This document shows, piece after piece, positions 1 through 10,081 of a stretch of 26,137 nucleotides of DNA. The number at the start of each line of letters is the position of its first letter. Position 1 is the first letter of the stretch. The notes beneath the pieces are model-generated. The model saw nothing but the letters and a program-made list of their open reading frames with translations. It searched no databases and was not told the origin of the DNA. The position numbers and the translations under genes are program-made. Source of the DNA: Plantago elongata (Eukaryota; Streptophyta; Magnoliopsida; Lamiales; Plantaginaceae); the NCBI GenBank assembly GCA_036897095.1, contig JAYMSP010002124.1:1-26137 (forward strand), written 5' to 3'.

Positions 1-428
1 CCATCGATGTGATCAAGAACACGATAGGCAACCGCATGAAACTTAAAGAGTTTGATCCAGGAAGAGTAGGTTACATAGATGCCATCGAGCATGCGAATTT
101 TGGATTGGATATTGGCGACCGAATACGTTGGGTGGAGTGCCAGCGATGGTGTCTGGGCGGAGGGGGACTGTGTGTCCGGTGTGGTCTTGGTGACCGGTTG
201 CACGAAGAAGAAGAAGAAAAAATGGGAAAAGGAAAAAGAAGATGGCGTATTTCAGAACCGATGCTCGGCAACCGCATGAAACTTAAAGAGTTTGATCCAG
301 GAAGAGTAGGTTACAGAGGTGCCATCGAGCGTGCGAATTTTGGATTGGATATTGGCGACCGAATACGCTTGGTGGAGGGCCAGCGATGGTGTCTGGGCGG
401 AGGGGGACTGTGTGTCCGGTGTGGTCAT
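1..428 (-). pseudogene. Copia gag N-terminus, tandemly duplicated and broken
   Basis: Gag is the structural protein that packages copia element RNA. The minus strand holds its first roughly 60 codons twice. The outer copy starts at the ATG at 428-426 (MTTPDTQSPS...) and reads through the SSW motif to FKFHAVA, where the duplication junction throws it into a stop at 252. The inner copy is open from about 200 to the window edge and continues correctly into YRVLDHID, but the base change ATG to AAG removes its start codon. The next in-frame Met is about 35 codons later. As it stands, the copy with a start makes a peptide of under 60 residues, and the copy with the correct continuation has no normal start. 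Confidence 0.8.
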
Positions 429-500
429 GGTGACCGGTTGCACGAAGAAGAAAAAAAGGGAAAAGGGAAAAGAAGATGGTGTATTTCAGAACCGAGGCTC
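27..500. repeat. 240-bp tandem duplication over the gag start
   Basis: Positions 27-266 and 267-500 are two copies of one unit. They differ by a handful of substitutions and a net 6-bp loss in the purine-rich GAA tract of the second copy. Both units begin with GGCAACCGCATGAAAC-type sequence and end with TTCAGAACCGA. High identity suggests a recent duplication within the element. Confidence 0.95.
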
Positions 501-508
501 TGATGCCA
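496..508 (-). other. Primer-binding site for initiator tRNA-Met
   Basis: The minus strand reads TGGCATCAGAGCC. The 3' end of plant initiator tRNA-Met is GGCTCTGATACCA, and the plus strand here is GGCTCTGATGCCA, a 12 of 13 match. It sits six bases inside the LTR end, the expected place for priming minus-strand DNA synthesis in Ty1/copia elements. Confidence 0.85.
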
Positions 509-514
509 TAAAAG

Positions 515-714
515 TGTTAATGGTTTAGAAGTGTTAATGGTTTAGAATCCTTGATGATTTCTATTGATGTGCCAGACCCTTTATATAGGGAGAATACAAT
601 GGGTTAAATAAGGAAACGTAATCTATTTCTAAAATAAGTCATAGTATTCTGCTGTAATATAAGGCATAATATTCTGCTCTAATATTCTGTGGCTAAGAGT
701 AATGACTCATGACA
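515..714 (-). repeat. 5' LTR of the copia element (about 200 bp)
   Basis: On the plus strand the boundaries read TGTTA at 515 and GACA ending at 714, the usual TG...CA ends. The primer-binding site follows the 515 end after six bases, which fixes that boundary. The 714 end is inferred from the CA dinucleotide and could be off by a few bases because the second LTR is not in the window. Inside are a TATA box and AT-rich short repeats built on ATATTCTGC. A 17-bp tandem duplication (AAGTGTTAATGGTTTAG at 512-528 and 529-545) spans the inner end, so 532 is an alternative TG boundary. Confidence 0.8.
580..587 (-). promoter_or_regulatory. TATA box of the copia LTR
   Basis: The minus strand reads CCCTATATAAAGGG, a strong plant TATA element inside the LTR. 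It lies about 65 bp before the inner LTR end, which is where retrotransposon transcription normally starts. It points the same way as the host QPRT gene. Confidence 0.65.
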
Positions 715-791
715 TATTGGTGTTAAAATGAATTTTTCGCATATAATAAATGAATAGCTATCTCTAATAAACCAAAAACTAAATGTTTTAC

Positions 792-3700
792 CTCAACCCC
801 CATTTGAAGATCATTTTTCTCCAAATAGAGGTCCACAGATTTCATGGCATTCGTTATGCCTCCAGCAATCGATATGTGATTATCTTTTATCATGACCATA
901 TCAAATAAACCCATTCTGTGATTCTGACCCCCGCCTATTAAAACCTACAAAAGTATTTCATTCAAAATATAAGATGAAAATGGAAGCATAAATTTAATAT
1001 TAAAAGAAACAGTTGAGATAGTGATCTACACCGCCCACTTATCCACCAAACGCAAGCCAGGAGCAGTTTTCCTTGTTTCCAAAATGCATGCAGGATAAGC
1101 AGCAACTGCCATGGCCTTCAACAACATTAAAAATGACATTTTCAGCAACATATAAAGGTCATGTTTTTAAACTCCCCTTTGAGAAGTAAATTCAAGTGAA
1201 ATGGCAACTAATGTATTTTTACAAACAGTTTCGATAAACCATCTACAGGGATCAACATCACAAATTTAGTTGCAAACATTGTGTGTTTAATATACCTGTG
1301 TTACCCACACCTGCATTACTAAACATGTACGGGGCTGTTTGGATAAGCATTAAGAGCTCATTTTAACCTCGTCTCTCCTTTTGTTGTGTTTGGCTTGGCA
1401 TTTTAACTGTGTAACATTTTATTTGCCAAACACAATTAAAATCTACCATTCTACCTCCACCTACTCTTTTTTTCTCTTACTTTACTTTTTCATTTACTAT
1501 AACAACATTAACCCAAAAAATAACCTTAAAGCAATCAAATAATTTTAAAAACTCTTACAAACATCGCTTCACTCATACGCATCCTATAAGACCTATAAAG
1601 TTTACCTCTATCTCAAACACATTTTTTTCAAAACCCAACTAAAATTCAGAAACAACACAGTTAAAATCCGATCAATTTTAATCGCACGCCAAACAATCAT
1701 GTAAAGCTTGTAGTTAAGCATATGAATAACGTTTGTAGTTAAACATGTAAAGTTGATCTCAAGAGACGGGCTCTTACAAAATCTGCTCAATGCCTTTTCA
1801 TCAACAGAAATAGTTTTCCCACAGTGAACTTCAATTTCTTGATATTACCATGTGCACTCCCAGGTGAGTAAATTATAAAGACTTAAGGTAACAAGTCATT
1901 ATATTACACATAGACATGCACACAAGCACAATTCACAAATATGAATATCAAGAGCATGAGTTGGATACGGAGTATCATGACTAAATACGTGAATAAAGTA
2001 ATGATAAATAAAGTAGCATAAAGCATACCTTAGTTAGAGTTGCTACCCCACTCATCCTCTGCATAAAGTTAAGAACGACCCTTTCAGCCACAACAATACT
2101 GTGAGCTCGTCCTGCACGTATAAATTAGAGTCGAATGGAACAATCTTAAAATCAAATCTCAAAACATTATTGAGATTGTTTCATACCATGTACTTTGCCG
2201 AATTGTAGACCTTTATGTACACTATCACCATCTTGTATATACCACTCGACCTGGTAAAAGTAGAAATCAATTAGTAAACTACACTTTCCTTTCGTTCACA
2301 ATCAACAATGAAGTTCCCAGTGTGTAGGTACTACCTTAAGTGAAGGATCAACCTCACTGAATACCATTTCTGCTAGAGCAATGCCAGCAACGATCCCATC
2401 TTCCTTTGCCAAGAAATAGGCTTCCACTTCCATTTCAACCGGAATTGTTGCCTTACAAGTTACATCCCCTGCATCTCAACTCATTTATAGACCATCAATA
2501 TATGAAAAACATAACAGTGGCAGCTCACAAGACATGATATAAAAGCTACCACTTCAAGTCGAGATGAAGCAGACCATTAGCATTTTCAAATCCACTTAAT
2601 ATATAAAAGCAAATAGCAATAATTATAGCTATATTTTCCAATCAAGCTTCTCAAAAACGCTGCTTTTAAACTCTATGCAAGACTTGATACTATGAGCCAG
2701 TTTGCAAAAACTTGAGATTATTTTGAAGTGAAGATGCTTGTTTGGGAAAGATGTTTGAAACCTCGTACACTATATTTGTAGCAAAATCACCAGAAATGGC
2801 ACACTTAATTCCAACAATCTCTAGCTTATAATAAAAGGTACGTAGTTCTGGAAGCACCCATTTAAGTGATCATTATAAAATCAATTAGAGTCTGTACAGT
2901 TCAGCAAATTTTACAAATACTCACCATTTCACTCGAAAGCCATTTATACCTGATTCTGCTCCATTTAACCACTTAACAATAATTTGAAGATTATTCAGCA
3001 ATCAGCAGGCACTAAATGAAGCAGAATCACGCAGAATCACGTAAACAAAGTTTCTAAGTGAATCTGGTCGTTTATTGTCAAATGGTACGAAAACAACTAA
3101 ACCACACAGAATCAGTTGACTGTTGTAAGGATCATCACCCACAAGTCAACAACATAGGCAATTCTTTAAAATGATTGTAGGAGAGTTCACATTAAATTCT
3201 TAGAAGCTATAATCCGTTTTTCGGAACCTAAATTTCTTCGATATGCTATACCGTAATCAGTCTCCATAATTTGGAATTAACATACAATGTGAGGCTGTTT
3301 ACCTGGTTAAAAACACCTCCTAAAAACATCTATCTTAACGTCGTTTTCATAATTCTAATCGCTTCCATTTTCTAGCAAGAACTTTCTTATTATAGAAACA
3401 GTATGAAGCGAATTCTCAGTCATTTAACCAAAGGGAGAAAAAGAGGACAAATTTAAGAAACTGCAAACAAGAAAAGAAAAGCTTTTTCGGAAAAGCAGAA
3501 AATGATTTGAGTTCCATGTAAAAATTGAGTCTTTGATACAGAAAAACAGAGTTGAGATAGAACCTCGATGACCAGCGTCTTCGGAAAGGGCGAGGTTTAT
3601 GACGGCCTTCAAATCATAAGTGGGGTGAGCAGGAGGAGCGATTTTCACGTTTGTTGTTGTGGTTGTTGGTGAAGATGATACCATTCTCACAATGAATCTG

Positions 3701-3834
3701 CAAAGGAAACCAAATTTACAACAAGAATGATAAAGAACACACCCAGGAAAAGGAAGGAATTTGCAGAACCTTTTGGTAGTGGGTTTAAAAGCTGTGGGTG
3801 GGAAGGAGAGTGAGAGTGAAAGTGCTCCAGGCAT
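792..3834 (-). CDS. QPT: Quinolinate phosphoribosyltransferase (nicotinate-nucleotide pyrophosphorylase, carboxylating), 3' exons missing
   Basis: This enzyme joins quinolinate and PRPP to give nicotinate mononucleotide, the entry step of de novo NAD synthesis, in plastids. Seven exons read in frame on the minus strand: 3834-3770, 3697-3564, 2468-2335, 2250-2187, 2111-2029, 1115-1032 and 944-792, giving 239 residues ending in LQMGVE. Landmarks are an S/T/P-rich N-terminus like a transit peptide (about 1-30), [71 protein letters not shown] and IKDNHIS. These include the conserved Arg, Lys and His residues of the PRPP/quinolinate pocket. All donors are GT. The acceptor of the sixth exon is GAAG, weaker than usual. 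About 110 C-terminal residues (the ETRT, LDNM and ISSGALTHS parts of the family) are absent: a copia element begins 77 bp past the last exon. Without sequence to the left, a split but spliceable gene cannot be told from a truncated one. Confidence 0.95.
1331..1700. mobile_element. MITE-like element in a QPRT intron
   Basis: The left end reads GGCTGTTTGGATAAGCATTAAG. The reverse complement of the right end reads GATTGTTTGGCGTGCGATTAAA, an imperfect terminal inverted repeat of about 20 bp. ATGTA occurs just outside both ends (1325-1329 and 1699-1703) and may be a target-site duplication. There is no coding content. Part of the interior and the right end resemble 19316-19722, so this is a repeat family. 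The superfamily is unassigned. Confidence 0.55.
2469..3563. other. Long QPRT intron, no recognisable feature
   Basis: This 1.1-kb AT-rich intron separates the exon ending in SEDAGHR from the one starting GDVTCKA. I see no coding exon, RNA gene or clear transposon in it. Confidence 0.7.
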
Positions 3835-3883
3835 GGGTTGGAAATTGGGATTCTGGGTTTTGCCCATCTTTCCGGATTCGATT

Positions 3884-3890
3884 CTATATA
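3884..3890 (-). promoter_or_regulatory. Probable TATA box of QPRT
   Basis: The minus strand reads GGTATATAGAATC. A start site about 30 bp further on would fall near 3858, between two in-frame ATGs at 3867 and 3834. That favours the ATG at 3834 (MPGALSLS) as the start, with a short leader. If transcription starts further upstream, the ATG at 3867 would add 11 residues (MGKTQNPNFQP). Confidence 0.45.
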
Positions 3891-5824
3891 CCAAAAATGG
3901 AATGTGGTACAGTAGGACCGGATACGATCCGATCCGATTCAATCTATTTGACCGGATGATTGAAATGTTTATCCAGACGGGATGACGGATATATTTGGAT
4001 TGCATAACGGAAATATCCGTCCGAATATGAATAAATCTGTGAATATCCGTTATTCATGAAATTAAAAGAAAACTGTTTCAACACTTGCAATAAGTTAACA
4101 CAATAGATCCATTTCTTCTTGGTATAGTTCATGTACAACTGTGTCAGGCTCATTACTTCCAAATTTCAACCCCAACAGTATATCCTCTCTACATGTTGTT
4201 CATCAACTTTCTTCCTCGTACCCACCATATCGGCCACCAAACTACGATGGAATCTCATCGGGCTTGTCTCCTCCATTATCGTAGACAATGAGTTGAACCC
4301 AAACGTGTGAGAAAGAGAAGAGAGACCAAACTTGAAATAGATTCTATTACGACTCATATTTTCACTTTGTCTCCCCAAAACGAGAGGAAATGCGTACCCT
4401 TTGAAATTATGCAATTTAAGAATAAGCCTCGAGACATATTGGGAGTTGACTTGGTCGTCATAGAGATATCATAGTTTTTAAAACATATAATTTGTCTTTC
4501 TGATCAACTTTGTTGATTTATGAATACAAACCTTCTTATCAAAGATAATAATAATAATAATCTTGTGAAAATATATCTAAACTTAATTTAAACACAAAAA
4601 AATCCGAAATACATGCATATGCATATTGCATAATATGAATATATGTGTCCCTAAAAGCATGTACTAGTTACTTGTTTTGCTTTACTGTAATTAATTGGAC
4701 GGCCCGTTCCATGATTCCATCCTTAACAATGGTCACCTAAAAAAATTAGAGGAACCACTCTTGACTGGATCAGAGTGTTGTTGTTGTAGTATTGTGCTAG
4801 AAGTTTGTCAAAGTCGACGGTGTAGTCGTGATGTTAAAATTTTGTACCGCGTCCAGTTATGTTTATTAGATGTAGTGCTTCATTTCATACAGTTCACACA
4901 GGAACTTTCATCAAAAGCTAGGCTGGTTCATATCCTAATTAAATATCATGTACGAATATCCTTCAACCACACCAAACATGCATTCCCATTTTAACAATAT
5001 TCATGGCCAATTGCATCTGGTCAAATGACTCTTCTTCAGAGATGAAATAACATAAAACTCGGTAAGTATATTATAAAACGTTTATTAAAATGGTGTAAAG
5101 TTAAGTTTAATTAATATTTAAAATTCATCTAAATTAGTTAATAAGTTGATTAAAAATAGTTCACTATTAATAATGTATATACTATTTTTAATATTACGTT
5201 AAATAATTATAGTGTATAAAAATTAAATGAGGTATTTTAGTGTATTAAAACTTATATTGTTTTATTTTGGTGTACTAAAATAATTTCCCACTCAATATAT
5301 AATATATTTGATATCTTTAGACTTTGTGTTGAGCAAGTTCATAAATTAGTGATTGAACTACCTATATGATCAGGCTCGTCAATTATATGATGAATTCCAG
5401 TATTCTAGTTATACACCAATCAATAAGACACTTTATTTTTTAACATGCATGATTAGTTTATGATAAAAGTAGCAATTCTTTTTTTATTGAACAACCATTG
5501 ATTATGTATTGCAGTTACCCAATAACATAAGGTATTAGCATGTGGGATGAGCTTTGATTATTTTTATTTGAGCTCCCGAGTCAATGATCCTTCAGATAAG
5601 GACAAAGCAAAATTTATAAGCAGATCACATTTATGGCTTTTAGCATATTTTAATGGGTAGAAAACACTGAAAGGGTTGATTAAACGATCCGATCACTAAT
5701 TGGTCGAGTCTCGATTGGTACAAATATTTATAGGCACCCTTTTTGGGTGATTTCAAATCATCCATATTAAAATTACTTCAGAGTAAACACGTTTAACTTT
5801 AAACTAAGATTTCCTTAAAATTTA
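3891..5824. other. Intergenic, QPRT upstream side
   Basis: AT-rich sequence between divergent QPRT and bHLH genes. Around 3915-4050 the motif ATATCCGT and its complement ACGGATAT recur, with an 8-bp inverted pair near 3983-4018. The short open frames at 4166-4414 (minus) and 4695-4994 (plus) match no family I know and look fortuitous. Confidence 0.5.
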
Positions 5825-6060
5825 GATTCCCAAAAAAAATATGCACCTTATTGATATGAGTAACGTTTTTAATTCCTTCAAACTTTTTGAACTTGATTTG
5901 CTCTAGAGCAAGCACAATTAACTTTTAGAGTTCTTATAGATGGATCTCGAAAAGAAAAGTGTACTCTATTGGTATGAGTAACGATTTCAATCCCTATAAA
6001 TTTTTTGAATTTGAATTGAAATTTTAGTACGATATAATCGCTAGTGAATACACATGAGAC
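5825..6060. repeat. Diverged tandem duplication, period 118 bp
   Basis: TTGATATGAGTAACG at 5851 and TTGGTATGAGTAACG at 5969 mark the matching points of two units. Both are preceded by an A-rich stretch and followed by a related tract containing TTTTTGAA(C/T)TTGA. The copies are clearly related but have many differences, so this is an old duplication. Confidence 0.55.
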
Positions 6061-6779
6061 GGGCCGATTGTTTTCAAATAAAAACATTAAAATAAGGGTT
6101 CACTGTGTGGAGCGACCCTCCCTAAATTTTATTACAATTAAAAAGCCTATGTTAACACTATATTAATATATGGCTGTTGAGTTATATCATTACATTAACA
6201 CATTATATATGATTCTAAGTTATAACACTGTATTAACGTATATTAAATTTTTTTTAGCAGTGTCAAAGGTAGGGGCGACCGTGTATATGATTTGTAACCG
6301 GGGATTCTAAATTTTAAAAATTGTTACTTATTAAAACAAATTAATTTTTTGGAGAGGGGGTACCCCATCCTGTCCCCAAATCCGCCCCGCCCCTGGTTAA
6401 GGAATTTTTTGTTATAATTTTCTCATATAATAACTAATAATAGTAATAATGAATATTTTATATCATTTTTTACATTTATACTTATATTTATATTATTTTA
6501 TATGTACAACACCGGTTTTCATACAATATTAAACCAAATTTTTGTTGTCTTACCAAAGAACGTAGACCTTGCTTTTCTTGTTGGTGAAAAGTGGGCTTCT
6601 TCTATATTCTCATTATAGACATGAGTACCTGAGACGTGTGCTGCATATTTATTAATTAATTTATTGTTTATTTCTCATCTTCTTCTTCTTTGAAGTATGT
6701 TTTGCAGCGCGTGAAATCTTGTTTATAACTCATGTTCTTGAAATCTACTTATCATTTTATGCTAATCAAGTTTTAGGTC
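6061..6779 (+). other. Upstream region of the bHLH gene
   Basis: Very AT-rich, with one GC-rich island at 6351-6395 that holds a G-quadruplex motif. The CT-rich tract at 6671-6695 (repeated TCTTCTTC) resembles a pyrimidine patch in a plant leader. The AT-rich TATTTATTAATTAAT near 6645 could serve as the TATA region. Neither assignment is certain. Confidence 0.35.
6363..6393 (-). other. Predicted G-quadruplex motif
   Basis: The plus strand has CCCC at 6363-6366, 6374-6377, 6385-6388 and 6390-6393, so the minus strand has four G4 runs with loops of 1, 7 and 7 bases. This satisfies the usual four-tetrad pattern, which stands out in DNA this AT-rich. It lies about 390 bp before the bHLH start codon on the template strand for that gene. 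Whether it folds in vivo is unknown. Confidence 0.7.
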
Positions 6780-9700
6780 ATGGAGAATAGAACGGGAGGC
6801 CAAGAGTTCTTCGACAACGATTTCGATTTCGATTTCGTGTTCAATGGAGAGGAGATGTATCCATTACAGCCCTTGTTCTCTTACCAAGATCATCATGATC
6901 ATCAGTTATGTCCAACTACTGATCATCATCTGTCATTACCATCATCAAGCAATGGAAGTTATGATCAACAAGCTCAGACACCATCACAAGATCATGTTTT
7001 CAATTCATTGACTCCAGCTGCAAATTACAATTCAAATCCAAATCCAAATCTTGCTCCTAATTTCTCATCTGCTCCTCAGATCATAAACTTTTCAACTTCT
7101 ACTACTCCAGATGAGTACTCTTTCGACAAGAACTTACGTCCTCCCACACGCACGTCAGTGGAAGCTGAGTGCCATCGGAAGGCTGAGAGCAAACGTCGTA
7201 GCGAGCAGGCACAACTCTTCGCCTCACTCTCTAAGGTTGTTCCAGGACTCAGAAAGGTAATATAGATCGAATAATTACTCTGTTTTTCCTGAACATTAGA
7301 AAAATTGTTGGAGTGATCCGATTTTCATATTAAACATCCAGGATTTTAAATGGTCAATATCATTTCTTGGAACAAAATGACACATGTTTTAACTTTGAAA
7401 TTGTCAATTTGAAAGAGTCAATTTGACTGTTTGGAATATCAATTGTATTTTTTTTTTAACAAAAGTCATATAAACTTAATTCGTATTGAAATAACTTGGT
7501 TATTATTTTATGTCAAATAGATTAAATGGCATTTTGAAAGGGATTAGTTTTAAGTGTTACATTTGGAGTAGTAATAGTTTTTTTAATTATTATTTAATAT
7601 GTATGTTATTTCTCTAAAAATTATGTTGACATTTTGTTTCCCCTCTCTTTACATAGCTAGGTCATTAGATTTGATGTTAAATTGTGTTGGAATTGGAGTT
7701 GGATTTTGGTAATAAAATGTGTTGGAAAGGTGACAAGTTGATTCCACGATAGCTAGCACATGTGATTTACTTATAATATTCTTGAAAGATAAATTATCAT
7801 AATGTTTAATTAATTAATTATTGTTCTTTGATTTATATACAAGTTGCCAGACTACTCCCTATACATTATATTGATAAATACATTATATTGATAAGTTGTC
7901 CATCCATGATTGAGATAGTTGAACTATCAAAACACTCTAGAATATAGCCATTTTTAAAGATCAGGTAACAACCCTACCCTCCCGTGCTTCAAACCCTGAT
8001 CATCTAGCTCATATTCATATAAACATAGAAGAAGTTTTACATTTATAGCTAGGTCATTTATGGACTACTAAAATTTGTCCAAAGTTGATAGAGTAATTAG
8101 TACTATTTTGTTTTGTTTGACTGAGGCGTAAATGAGCGAGAAAACTTAATCACGCTAAGTGTAGATCCCACCCCACCATTAAAGGAACTTGATGTTTTGC
8201 TTTGGTTGAATGGGGGATTCTTGCTGAGAAAAAGGATGGCCTTTTGCTGATGAAGGGTCGATGCAGCGAGACTCGTGCTTTGCAGCGAGTGTGCTAAACT
8301 TGCACTCATGTCCGTAAATTTGTTGGCATTTTTCTTCTCCTTTACTCCTTAATATTAGTAATTGGTCAATGGTTTTCTTTCTGAAGATGTATGTTTTCCA
8401 ACTTAAATGTAACCAGTTGTATGGGTTAGCGCACTTTTATGGAAAATATTGGGAATTGCAATTGGAGTGCTCACACAACTAACCATATATATATATTCTA
8501 CACTGTACTACTATTAATTACTACAACACATTTAGAGTTCTACTATAAACTACTCATATTGTAAGTGGAGTTATCCGACAAGGCTATTGTCGGTACACCA
8601 CAATAGGCCGGGGGCATTGCCCCCCTTAGAGTTTGATTTTTATATTTATTTTTTAAGAAATATTTTAAAAATTTAGAATTTGATCCAACGAAGATATGTC
8701 ATATATACACCTTCGCTTTCCGCTTTGAAATGTAAATTATGTGTCCACCCTTGATAATGGGATAATATTGCCTTAAGTTGTGATATCGACTCCACTCGAT
8801 CATGCACCTTTGTGCACTAGCTTAGCAACTCTTCACCTATCATGCACTTTTTTCCTACTGAAACTCCAACATGGGTGTCCTGGGACTCTGCCATTTTAAA
8901 CTTGGGGTTAAACTTTTATCCATAATTAACTCCACTTCTTTTTCTTTCCATACTGCTTGTCTGAGATGGAAGAAATAACATACAGATCTCAAGAAATTAA
9001 AACTTATACTCTAAACTTTCAATAAGACTGATTGATGGTATTTACCCCATAATTTAAATTCAGTTGTCTCAATTGTGTTTATGTTTGTAAAAGAACAACA
9101 AAAATCGCAACTCAAGTTGAGACAGCTCAATTTAAATTTTGACCCAAATAGTCTCTGAATCAATTTTTCTAGAAACATGTTCTTAGGTTTTGTATTGTTT
9201 TCACCTTAATTATAACATCTTTGTAAGTTTGAGATTTTACATTGATATAATTCTGATATGAAATTTAGAACACGAATGTATGTATACTTCTAACATTTCT
9301 ACAAGTTCGATCTTTATAACATTCATTCTATCATGAGTTTAACTTTTGGTAGTTCATGCAGTTGGACAGAGCTTCAATACTTGAACATGCAACGAATTAT
9401 CTGAAAGCCCTTCAAGAACGGGTCAGGATTCTCGAAGAAGAGTGCCAGACCAGCAACAGTTCCCTTCATGATCAAGAGCAACATAATGCTGATACAGTCA
9501 ATATTGATGAGAAAGAATTTAGCATTCAAGAAACCATCACAGCAAAAATTTCGAACAGGAGTGTGCTAATCACAATTTGCTGCAAGAAGAATGAGAAGTT
9601 GCTACCCAGAATCCCATATGAGATTGAAAAGGCACACCTCAACGTTAAGGATATGAGAGTTATGCCCTTTGGGGATGCCTATTTTCATGTTACCATACTT

Positions 9701-10081
9701 GCCGAGGTAAGTAGATTTTCAAATCAGACACCTGATTGAGAGAATGAGAGTTAAAGAACATATTGAATTTAATCTTCTTATTATGATTAAGCGGTGAAAT
9801 CAACTAGGTGAATATGGTTAATAATAGCATACTCTGCATATATCATCACAATTATCATAGAATTTATTCTATTTCTTCTCTAATAAGTGTACTTAATTGA
9901 TTTGCAACATGTACAGATGGAAAATGAATTCTATGGGACAGTGGATGAAATCATTGAACACCTGAAGAATGTGCTGTTGAACTCACCTGATGAATTAATG
10001 CAAAGTGATCTTCTGGGAAAAGTGGCTGCTCTTCAAGATAAAATAGTTACTTCAACTCCCTTTGAAATTGAAAATTGTTAA
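6780..10081 (+). CDS. bHLH transcription factor, bHLH18/19/20/25 (NAI1)-like, with ACT-like C-terminus
   Basis: A nuclear DNA-binding regulator that acts as a dimer. Three exons read in frame: 6780-7256, 9362-9706 and 9917-10081, 328 residues in all, with GT-AG borders. Residues 1-125 are low-complexity and acidic or polar (NDFDFDF, DHHDHQ, NPNPNPN), a likely activation region. The basic region and helix 1 are at about 128-155 (CHRKAESKRRSEQ), with H132, E136 and R140 in the usual E-box-contacting positions. The loop PGLRK meets helix 2 LDRASILEHATNYLKALQ at 160-177, followed by a leucine/coiled segment to about 187. Residues 210-296 resemble the ACT-like domain of this subgroup (VLITICCKK, EIEKAHL, MPFGDAYFHVTI, then a helix). 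The first intron sits exactly between helix 1/loop and helix 2, as in this subgroup. The basic motif has ES where the family has ER. Target genes cannot be told from sequence. Confidence 0.93.
7257..9361. other. First intron of the bHLH gene (2.1 kb)
   Basis: Unusually long relative to the other intron (210 bp). It contains a cluster of short hairpins at 8575-8624 and a small open minus-strand frame at 8103-8309 that I cannot assign. The rest is AT-rich without recognisable elements. Confidence 0.7.
8575..8624. repeat. Cluster of short perfect hairpins in the intron
   Basis: CCGACAA at 8575-8581 pairs with TTGTCGG at 8587-8593. CTATTGT at 8584-8590 can instead pair with ACAATAG at 8600-8606. 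GGGGGCA at 8610-8616 pairs with TGCCCCC at 8618-8624. The first two are mutually exclusive. The GC content is far above the surroundings, which suggests a transposon remnant. The CCGACAA/TTGTCGG pair resembles subterminal motifs seen in CACTA elements, but no ends were found. Confidence 0.5.

Larger units (their letters stand above)
1..714 (-). mobile_element. 5' end of a Ty1/copia LTR retrotransposon, inserted in the QPRT gene
   Basis: Read on the minus strand, the order is LTR (714 to 515), a six-base gap, a primer-binding site, an untranslated stretch, then the N-terminus of copia-type gag, which runs off the left edge of the window. The gag signature is visible in the inner copy: an SSW motif, then LFKFHAVAYRVLDHID ending at position 1. 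The element has the same orientation as the host gene and lies in the intron after the last QPRT exon seen. The rest of gag and pol and the 3' LTR would lie outside the window, so completeness and age cannot be judged. The motif order leaves little doubt about the class. Confidence 0.93.

Noticed and set aside
9..503. 164-codon plus-strand open frame with an internal 80-residue repeat
   Set aside because: It is the complement of the tandemly duplicated copia gag start; the biologically meaningful strand is the minus strand, as shown by the primer-binding site, LTR and gag motifs.
3424..4005. Single 193-codon minus-strand frame covering the QPRT 5' end
   Set aside because: It reads through the promoter, the first intron (which stays open by chance) and into the second intron. 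The spliced model joins KPTTK to RFIVRM and matches the plant enzyme better.
4166..4414. 82-codon minus-strand frame upstream of QPRT
   Set aside because: No family resemblance and no conserved motif; length is within chance expectation.
8103..8309. Minus-strand frame in the bHLH intron rich in S and T, like a transit peptide
   Set aside because: No continuation, no splice context and no protein I recognise; low-complexity composition alone is not support.
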